DNA of 64,000 nt from Anas platyrhynchos (Eukaryota; Chordata; Aves; Anseriformes; Anatidae): positions 10,637,001-10,701,000 of the forward strand of contig NC_092621.1 of assembly GCF_047663525.1 (NCBI RefSeq). The letters are read 5' to 3'. A program made the translations under genes and the position numbers. The notes below the pieces were generated by a model. It was given only the letters and a program-made list of their open reading frames with translations. It made no database searches and was not told where the DNA came from. Positions 56,501 to 64,000 of this stretch are shown here, piece after piece (the first letter of the stretch is position 1; each line of letters starts with the position of its first letter).

Positions 56501-58368
56501 CATCCCCAACGTCTCCTGGCAGCAAGGGGGATGCTCTCTGCCCATAGCCTGTCCTCGGGGCCTGGGGGCAGCCCAGGCAGGAGGGTGGGTGCCTTCAGAC
56601 AGGGAGCAGAAGGGATTTATGCCCAGCACCTGCAGCCTTCCCCCAGCCTGGGTGACCCCAGGGTCCCCTCTTCCTTTAAGCAGCCCCATAACACCTGGCC
56701 TCACCCCCCCCCCCATCTCCCCCGTGCAGGATTTTGGCCTGGACGTCACCGCTTTCCGCACCATGGTGGGAATCGACTGCCCGGCCGCCTTCCTCCAGCT
56801 GGCTTTCCACTGCTGCAGTGTGAGTCCCAGCCCTGGGGATGCCCAAATTCCTGGCGTCCCATCGGGGATCCCCTTCCCTGCCCGTTGGAGCCTCTTCCAG
56901 GCAGTGCACCCTGAGGGTATGGGGAGGGGACACAAACCTCACCATGGACCTGTCCTGCCTACAGATGCAGCCGACCTCCCGCCCCTCGTTCCTGGAAATC
57001 ACACAGTGCCTGGAGGGCGTCCTGCAGCACCAGCTGGGCGTGGAGGGCGCTGGGGCCACCCTCTTCAGCATCAGGGACAGCCTGCCCGCACCCGGCACCA
57101 CGCCTGCGCTCAACGGTACGTGGGTGTCTGGGGGGGTTTGGGGTGCCCCTTCCCCACCCCAACAGCTACTGGGGAGCAGGCTGGGGTGGGAGGAGGTCTG
57201 CAGGATGCAGCCCTGCTTCTCACCGCCCGGCTGCTCCCCGTTTTGCCCCGTGGTGCCGGGGGGCACCCAGGGCACCGGTGACCCCCCTGTCCTGCGCCCC
57301 TGCCCAGGGGTGGCCGGGAGGGCGCCCAGCCGTGCCGAGCAGTCGCCCCTGCGCGAGCTGGGGACGCAGCACCTGCAGCCGGACCAGCGCCTGTCCCGCA
57401 GCCAGTCCGACGTGTTCCCCCCCAAATCGCCCACCCCGCCGCGGCCGGCCGAGCCCTGCGTCGGGGCCAGGACCAAGGAGACGCCGGCGCGCGTCAACCC
57501 CTTCTCCCAGCGCGAGGACCTGAAGGGGGGCAAGATCAAGCTCTTCGACACGCCCAGCAAGTCAGTCATCTCGCTCACCTTCGACCTGCCCCCCCCGGCC
57601 CCGATGCAGCTCGGCACCCCTGTCACACCCGAGCCAGCCGTGGAGGTGCAGTGTGACTTCTCGGCGCCCGCCGCGGCCCCACGCAAGTGCCACTCGCTGC
57701 CCGCCTCCCCCGAGCTGCCCCGCCGCGGGGGCCTGGAGCTGGGCGTGGGGTCCCCAGCCCGGCCCCACAGCCCGAAGCGGGGCCAGGAGGATGCTGAAGA
57801 GCTGGAGAACGGGGTCCGTGCCTCGTCTCTCAGCCCCGCGGCGGAGGAGCAGATGGACTGCAGCCCCGACAACCCCGAGCCGCCGCCACCGCGGGTCCCC
57901 GCGCCGGCACCCGCCACCAGCAACTTCATCCGCACGGCGGCCTCGGGGGCCCAGCCCTGGCACCCGGAGCCGAGGGCACCCAACGGGCTGCTCTTCAACA
58001 ACAACCACGTGGTGGTCAGCAAGCCGCACGCCTGGGGCAGCGAGCTGGAGCGAGGCTTCTCCGAGCTCAGCATCCCCTGCGCCGCTGCGGCGCTGGAGCG
58101 GACGGAGCGCGCGGCCATGCTGCCCGGGCACAGCGCCGGCACCGTGCTGGAGCAGGACGAGGTGCTGCCCTGCCCCGGCTGCTGCTTGGGGCCTTTCAGC
58201 TTCAGCTTCGCCTCCGTTTGCCACCGGCCCGCGCCCAGCCCTCCCCGCTACCAGAACCTCAACTGCGAGGCCAAGAGCCTCCTCTGCCACGAGCGCGGCC
58301 GCCTCCAGAAAGCCCCGGGGCCGATGCTGGCGGAGCCCAGCCTGAAGCTGCCGGAGGCACAGTCCTAG
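50525..58368 (+). CDS. TESK1: TESK1, testis-specific dual-specificity kinase 1
   Basis: Kinase of the LIMK/TESK group; in mammals it phosphorylates cofilin and acts on actin and cell spreading. Exons: 50525-50770, 54917-55038, 55148-55196, 55371-55517, 55602-55684, 55979-56069, 56262-56345, 56730-56819, 56965-57115, 57308-58368, with sound splice sites and matching phases. The product is 707 residues (626 in human, from memory). Motifs: glycine loop GAGFFSEV (73-80), lysine 95 in VLKMNK, HRDLTSKN with aspartate 184, DFG at 205-207, SPYWMAPE ending at 236. The proline-rich C-terminal half keeps [30 protein letters not shown] and [11 protein letters not shown], as in human TESK1. Codon 11 (ATG at 50555) has a better start context than codon 1, so the protein may be 697 residues. 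Intact. Intron 1 (4.1 kb) holds no gene I can support. Confidence 0.97.
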
Positions 58369-59272
58369 TGCTGGGGACCGTGGCTGCGGCCAGGGGTCCC
58401 CAGGACCCCCCCCTAGCACATGGGGTGGCTCTGGGAGCCTGGGGTTTTGTGTCCCCCTCCCCGAGTCTGTCCTCGCGCTCGCCCGGTGCCTGGTGGCCAC
58501 GACGGCGCTGCCGAGGTGCCCGTCCCACTGGGATCGGCCTCGGGGGGCTGTGGGGAGCCCCGAGGTGGGCTGGGTCCTTGCGGGGGTCCCGGTGGGGCTA
58601 GGCTGAAGTGCAATAACACCGCTGCCCCGGGCAGCAGGGCTGGTTCCCCGCAGGGCTCAAGCCGTGGCTGCGGGACCCCCCCTGTCCCCAAGGGCTCGCC
58701 CCTCGGCGGGCACTCAGAGCCCCCCAGAGAAGGGGGAGAGAAGGGGGATAAGCAGATTTTTTGGGGGGGAGGGTGGGAAGGGGCAGAGCAGTCACGTGTG
58801 TATGTGTGTATTGGAGGGACTATGGGGATTTTTTGGGGTGTCCTTGCTGCCTCCTCACAAGGGGGGGGAGCATTCCTGGTCCCCCACACGCCAGAGGCAC
58901 TGTGGTGTGCAGAGGGGCGATGCCGGAGAGGCGCAGTGTGCAGGTGGGGGGTGCCAGCTCTTGGCACTGAGCCCCCTGGCACACTGGGCCCCCTCCGGCC
59001 CCGCCACCACACCGGTGTCGGGGGGACACCTCCGTGTCACCTCCCCTCAGTGGAGGGCAGCCTGCGCCCCCCAGCACCTCCCGAGTGGCCGGGAGGGCAC
59101 TGGGGGGGGGGGATACCCAGCACAGGTGGGAGCCGGCTTTCCTCCCTCCCGCACCGTGCACTGGTGAATGCAGAACTCTTGTGTTTTTTGTTTTTTTCTT
59201 TTTTGTTTCTGTTTTTTTAATATTAATAATAATAATTGCTAGTAATATATACCCAGCTTATTTAAAGTGTTC

Positions 59273-59278
59273 AATAAA
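59273..59278 (+). terminator. TESK1: Poly(A) signal of TESK1 (AATAAA)
   Basis: AATAAA in TTCAATAAAAACTG ends a 3' UTR of about 0.9 kb, after a T-rich and AAT-rich stretch at 59180-59245. Confidence 0.85.
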
Positions 59279-59531
59279 AACTGAATGTCCCAGCGAGCCG
59301 GGCTGCTGCTTGTGTCTCTGGGGGTGCGCTGAGCGGGGTGGGGAGCCCGGTGACAAGGACGTGGTCTGGCCGTGTCCCTTGGGGGCTGGCAGGATGAATC
59401 AGCCCTGCCACAGTGCCCCCAAAAGTGTCTGCCTCAACTGGGGCAGCTTTGGTGAAATTCCCATTTCTGTTTGGGGATGATTGGGTTCCGCTTCGGGGTG
59501 GTGAAGGCAGAGGCAATCAGCAGACAAGCTC

Positions 59532-59537
59532 TTTATT
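59532..59537 (-). terminator. CD72: Poly(A) signal of CD72 (AATAAA)
   Basis: Minus-strand AATAAA in GCAAATAAAGAGC, about 830 bp past the CD72 stop. The two convergent genes then end within about 260 bp of each other. Confidence 0.6.
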
Positions 59538-60362
59538 TGCTACAAAGTGGGTTCAGCCGGTGGGCAAGACAGAGCAACGACACGTGCGCCTCCAAAACCC
59601 GCCTGTAACAGCCCTGTGCTCTTCAAACAGGGTGATTTACATACCAATTAATCGGCTATAAATGGCACGCAGGGCCCGATAATAAACCCGAGAGCATCTT
59701 TGCCTGGTTGAACATGACTTCCTCTGCTCTCGCCAGGCTGAAGGTAAATCAGGGCCACGCTGCACGTGTGGCAGCTATTAAAATCCCCGGTGGCTCGTCT
59801 CGTGTCCAAGCACCGCGAGTGCCGGCGCTGCTTGGGCCGTCAGAAGGCTGCGATCCTAAAGGTCACTGCGCTGCTCCCTAATTAGCAGAAGTCCTAAATG
59901 CCAGCGCTGGTGATGGCTCCATCCTCGGGCTCTGAAGCTGCCTGAAAGCTGCGGCCATCCTAAAAGCCTAAAAGTGGGGTGGGGGCAGGTGCCGCCGTGC
60001 TATCCCCTGCTCCAGCCTCAGGGCTGGGGCTACTGCACGGCGGCGGTGGCGCTGGCCATGGGGGCTCGCTGCTGGGGGCATGGGGCTGGCTTTTGGGGCT
60101 GTGCTGCCCCGCTGTAGCACCTCGTTTGGGGTCGGGCAGGGCTCTGCAGCACGGGAAGGGGCTGATGTGCGTGGGGCAGGCTCCATCGCGGGGTGCAGCA
60201 GGGCTGAAGCAGGGGTGCGGGCGCTGTGAGGGAAGGCAGAGGGGGAGTGCTCAGCGGACGGCACCCAGGGATGTTTTTTTTTTTCCCCATTTTTCCCCCT
60301 TTGCCTCCCCTCCTCGCACACCCCCGGGGGCTGAGCTCACCGTGGCCAGCAGCTGCCACCCA

Positions 60363-62661
60363 TCACATGAAAGGGCCGCTCGGCCCCGCCGCCTTCTCGC
60401 AGATCCAGAGGTGCAGGTCGTCCTCAGCCTCGCACGGCGCCGGCTTGATGTTCCCGCGGCTGATCACGGCACAGGACCCGTTCAGCTTCGACTGCCAGGG
60501 CCTGGATGGACAAACACCAACATCGGGGCTGCATCCAAGCCCCGCTGAGCCTGCCGATGGCCAGCACCAGCAGTGTTTTGGGGAAAAGCCCGAGGGTGCG
60601 AGGGGCAGGGGCCGGGCACCCGGCCAGACGAGGCCGTTCCTCCCCACCGGTTCCAGACACCGCAAGAGGAAGCGGTGCTGAGACGCACGTGGCGGGGAGG
60701 AGCCCCGGACCCCCGGGGTGGGAAGCTCTGATTTCCCCTCAAGGATGACCGGGGAGGCAAGTGGGAGAAAAGAGTGGTGCCCAAATGCTTTGTCTCGATC
60801 CCAAATAAAGCCTGAGGTTCCTTTTGTCCCCCCTCGCAGAAAGGGGTCCGGGCAGGGGGTGCCAGCCCGGCCGTGCCGTGGGTACCTGTCGTAGAGCGAG
60901 CCGTCCACCCAGAACCAGGCGTCCGTGATGCCGTCGCTGTCCGGCTCCCCTTCCTCCAGCCAGCCGTAGTCATACCAGGGGAAGCTGGTCTTCTGCAGCC
61001 CGATCCAGTACACGGTGTCCGCGTTCTTCAGGAAGGTCTGGGGAAGGAGCAACAGGGTCATTCTGGGGCTTTTTCGTGCTGTTTTTTGTGCTGTTTGAGT
61101 TCTTCATCTCCCCACCAAAGCTGACCAGCCCTGGTGCCCCGCTCCGACCCCGTGCCACCCGATGCCCCTGGGGTGCCCCAGCTCCATACTGGCACGGTCC
61201 AGCGACTCCAGGACTTGGTGATCAGGAGCTGGGAGTATTTTCTCTCGCACTCCGCTCTGCTGTCATCCCACGTCTTCTTCTCCGAGGACACGAAGAGGCA
61301 CTTGCCGCGGTACAGCAGCCAGCCCGAGGGGCAGCAGTCTGGGGACAGGGGGGCACCGCTCAGCCACCCACCAGGCTGCAGATTCATGGGGGGGGGGGTG
61401 CACCACACCCCCCAAAACCCAGCACCCGTGCCTCGGTGCTGCGGCCACCCAGAAGTGCTGGGGCCGCTCCATCACCATACCTACAGCCGTGCAGGAGCGC
61501 AGCAGGCTCACAGTGCTCTCACTGGTGTTGAGCCTCCCCTGCACGTCCTGCAGCTCTCTCTCAGCACCAGCCAGGGCTATGGAGACGCGTGCCAGCTCGG
61601 CCTCCTGCCTGCCCAGCTCCAGCAGGCTGCTGTTGCCCTCTCGCCACGCTCGCTGCAGCTCCGTGCGCGCCTGCGCCAGCTCCCGGCGCGCCTGCTCCAG
61701 GCTCTGCTCCCACGCCCGCGCCTCCTGCGAGAAGCGGCCGCGCTCGGCCGCCTGCTCCAGGGACGTGTCCCGCAGCTCGCGGGTCGCCTGCCAGTCTGGG
61801 GAGGGTTTGGGGTGAGGTGGGACGCGGGGCATGGGGTGTGAGGGCAGGGAGGTGTCCTCGCCGGGTGGGAAGGGATGGGGGAGGCAGGGAAGCGTGGAGG
61901 TGGCAGGGGAGGGCAGGGCAGGGGCAGGAGAAGGAAAGAAGAAGATGGTTGAGGGAGATGCGCAGGATGTGAGAGAGACGTTGGCCAGCCAGGGGCAGAC
62001 AGGGCAGGGGGACCCACAGACACACACACAACCTGATATCCGCCTGTGGCACCCACCCCGTCCCCTCTCCCCTGTCCCCATGCCTCGTTACCGCCCCGTC
62101 CCCACTCACAGCAGGCCCCCAGGACCACGGCAGCCACCATCAGCAGCAGGCAGGTGACCAGCAGCCCCGCAGAGACACAGAGCCGCCGGGAGCAGCGCCC
62201 TGCAAGACACGAGGAGCCCCAAGCATCACCCACCGCCACCACCACCACCCCAGGCCAGCCCCGCGGTGGCAGCAGGGTGGCACAGGTGGCACGGCGTGGG
62301 CGCCTCATCTCTCCAAGGGGAGATGGGGAGCACCCTCAGGCACCACCCACTGCCCACAGCAGGATGTCTCCAGGTGCCCTGTCCCCCTCTGGGCGCTCAC
62401 CTGGGCTTTCCAAGGTCCCTTCCCCAGCCGGCCCCGCGGGTGCCGGCCCCGATGCCATGTTCTCGTAGGGGCTCTCGGCCTCGTCCATGCCTAAGGCTGC
62501 GGGAGGAAGGCAGGGGGCATGGAGCCAACAAATCTGGGCACGGCACAGGGCAATGTGGGGGTCCTGCAGCTCTCACCTGCCTCCAGTGCCTGGCTGGCCG
62601 TGCCACGGCCCCCCGGCCCCTTGGCGAAGCGCAGGTCGGCGTAGAGCACGCTCTGTGCCAT
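60363..62661 (-). CDS. CD72: CD72, B-cell inhibitory C-type lectin co-receptor
   Basis: Type II membrane protein; in mammals it damps B-cell receptor signals through SHP-1. Exons: 62577-62661, 62401-62496, 62110-62199, 61481-61795, 61190-61338, 60886-61037, 60363-60501; 341 residues. The ITIM is VLYADLRF (tyrosine 7) and a second motif is SPYENM (tyrosine 39, YxN type), matching the two tyrosine motifs of mammalian CD72. A membrane helix follows (about 70-89, LLVTCLLLMVAAVVLGA), then a coiled-coil stalk in one exon (91-195), then a C-type lectin domain (196-341) with DCCPSGWLLYRGKC, WIGLQK and LWICEK. All splice phases agree and the gene looks intact. It lies tail to tail with TESK1, the order known from mammals, which supports the call. 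Confidence 0.95.
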
Positions 62662-62988
62662 GCGGGAAGATGCCGGGCAAGTCCCGATCCCTGCTGGCTC
62701 CCGCCCGGCTCTGTGGGGTGCCTGTGGGGTGGCCCCGCTGCCTGGCGGTTGCCCGTCTCGGGGTGCAAAGGAGAAGTGAGGCCGGCGCTCGCAGAAGCAG
62801 AAGTTGGCTGCGAGCCGTGGCAGATGGGACCAGCGAAGCACGGCCGCGGGGACCGGCCCCCTCCCCGCGGCCCCAGCGCCACCAGCACGTCCCCTCCCAC
62901 GCCCCGAGAGCCGTCACGGGCCCCTGGGTGCACAGTGGCGTGGGGCTGAGCCCTGGGGCTCAGCGGGGTGAGGGGGGGACCCAAATCT
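62497..62988. repeat. Inverted repeat, left arm (CD72 promoter to intron 1)
   Basis: The arm matches the reverse complement of 63597-64000. It covers CD72 intron 1, exon 1 and about 330 bp upstream, for example GCAGAAGTTGGCTGCGAGCC here and its complement near 63780. The match fades where the spacer begins near 62988. Small gaps separate the arms; I did not compute identity. Confidence 0.85.
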
Positions 62989-63182
62989 CCTGAGCAGGAC
63001 CGGGTGAGGCAGCGCTCCCCCAGGCAGGCAGCAGGGGTGGAAATGTTCGCCCTAAAGGGGGCTGCGGGGGGCACCTCGAGCTCCTGCACCTCCTCGCATC
63101 CCAGGGGCTCCTGGGGAGAGCTGGGACCCCGGTGCCCCTCCAGCCACCCCCAGGTGGAGATGGACATTTGTGATGGGTATTT

Positions 63183-63222
63183 ATTTGTGCCAGGATATTT
63201 GTGCCAGGATATTTGTGCCAGG
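63183..63222. repeat. Short tandem repeat, 14-bp unit
   Basis: Nearly three units of ATTTGTGCCAGGAT in the spacer between the head-to-head CD72 genes. Confidence 0.85.
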
Positions 63223-63596
63223 TCCCCCCAGCTCATCCAGCACGGCCCCTTGCTCTCCTGTCCCCACCAGCCCATTTTTCCATGTCCCAGCCCTGAAGGG
63301 TCACGGTGCAAGGCCCCCATTGCTGTCCCCGTGTCCCCAGCCCATGGGGACACTTGTTCCCAGAGCTCCTTCACAAATCCCACTCAGCCAGCACTGTGTC
63401 CCCCCTGGTCACCACGTGCCCCACAGGATGTGCTCCATCTCCTGGCTGAAGACTGGGGGGAAGCTGCTGAAACTTTCTCTCTTCAGACTCCTCCTTGGCC
63501 CCTCTGAAGGTGGCCGTGGCTCTCCTCATTCCCTGGGGAGAGATGGATGTCAGCACAGAGGAGGAGCAAGAAGAGGCTTTCCCTAAGCCCCAGAAA

Positions 63597-64000
63597 TTTG
63601 GGCTCACCTCTGCCCTGCCCGTGCCCCCACAAACCGCTGCCCGAGAGCCGCGGTGCACCCAGGGGACGCTGTCGGCTCTCGGGGCGTGGGAGGGGACGTG
63701 CTGGGGCTGCTGCTGCCATGGCAAGGGGCCGGTCCCCATGGCTGTGCCTCGCTGGTCCCATCTGCCACGGCTCGCAGCCAACTTCTGCTTCTGCGAGCGC
63801 CGGCCTCACTTCTCCTTTCAGCTGCCGCGGGTGCCGCATGGCGCACAGCGTGCTCTACGCCGACCTGCGCTTCGCCAAGGGGCCACGGGGACACGGCATG
63901 GCCAGCGGGGTGCTGCGGGCAGGTGGGAGCCGCGGGACCCTCCCCATTTCCCCGTGCCGGACCCCTGCCCACTGCCCCCTGCCTTCCTCCTGCAGCCCCC
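63597..64000. repeat. Inverted repeat, right arm (CD72-like promoter to intron 1)
   Basis: Partner of 62497-62988, separated by about 600 bp. It continues at least through intron 1 to the window end, where CTTCCTCCTGCAG matches the CD72 exon 2 acceptor, so the full arm may be longer. Confidence 0.85.
63838..63922 (+). CDS. Second CD72-like gene, first exon (partial)
   Basis: The exon encodes 28 residues plus one base, ends in phase 1 at GCAG|GTGGGAG, and matches CD72 exon 1 in length. It keeps the ITIM VLYADLRF; differences cluster after KGP. It runs opposite to CD72, with start codons 1.18 kb apart, and intron 1 reaches the expected acceptor at the window end. It is either a second working CD72 gene or an inverted fragment; the window cannot tell. 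An inverted assembly error is also possible, but the many differences between arms argue for real paralogues. Confidence 0.7.

Noticed and set aside
62497-64000. The CD72 inverted arms as a cloning or assembly inversion
   Set aside because: The exon 1 copies and promoters carry many base differences, more than expected from an artefact.

Overview
The window is bird nuclear DNA. CR1 LINE fragments, two or more kinds of avian endogenous-retrovirus solo LTR, and vertebrate split genes with GT-AG introns all point to a bird. TESK1 next to CD72 is the order found on human 9p13; that block lies on the avian Z chromosome, so a Z location is likely but is inference. I cannot name the species. The LTR at 11.3-11.9 kb looks like the ERVL-type LTR common in many non-galliform birds.

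Region 1 (1-43.7 kb) is a tandem array of paralogous receptor genes, all on the minus strand. Five leader exons start at 442, 12154, 22406, 31810 and 43667 (genes A to E, A running off the left edge). Each complete gene has a signal peptide, then modules of complement-control (CCP/sushi) and fibronectin type III (FN3) domains, one transmembrane exon, and a short tail. The ectodomain modules and the leader all meet in phase 1. Joining the two tail exons gives YTELQPYENxDHYCVI, which fits the ITAM consensus YxxL-x8-YxxI and is kept in all four complete copies. B and D carry six CCPs and no FN3. C carries two CCPs and two FN3. E is a double unit with CCPs and four FN3. I do not recognise a described family with this layout.

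The array was built by recent duplication. About 8 kb at 1515-9457 matches 22674-30654, and 1-4.7 kb matches 11.7-16.4 kb. CR1 fragments, solo LTRs and relic exons mark the breakpoints. E lacks the CR1 found in the 3' regions of B, C and D, so it split off earlier.

Region 2 (43.7-50 kb) holds an old CR1 and no gene that I can support. Region 3 (50.0-59.3 kb) is a GC-rich promoter and the ten-exon plus-strand TESK1 gene, with a polyglycine-coding upstream ORF that ends right before the main ATG. Region 4 (59.5-64 kb) is CD72 on the minus strand, convergent with TESK1. Its promoter, first exon and first intron are repeated as an inverted copy, so a second CD72-like gene begins head to head at 63838 and leaves the window.

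Taken together, a cluster of predicted ITAM-bearing (activating) receptors sits beside ITIM-bearing (inhibitory) CD72. This is the most interesting feature of the window.
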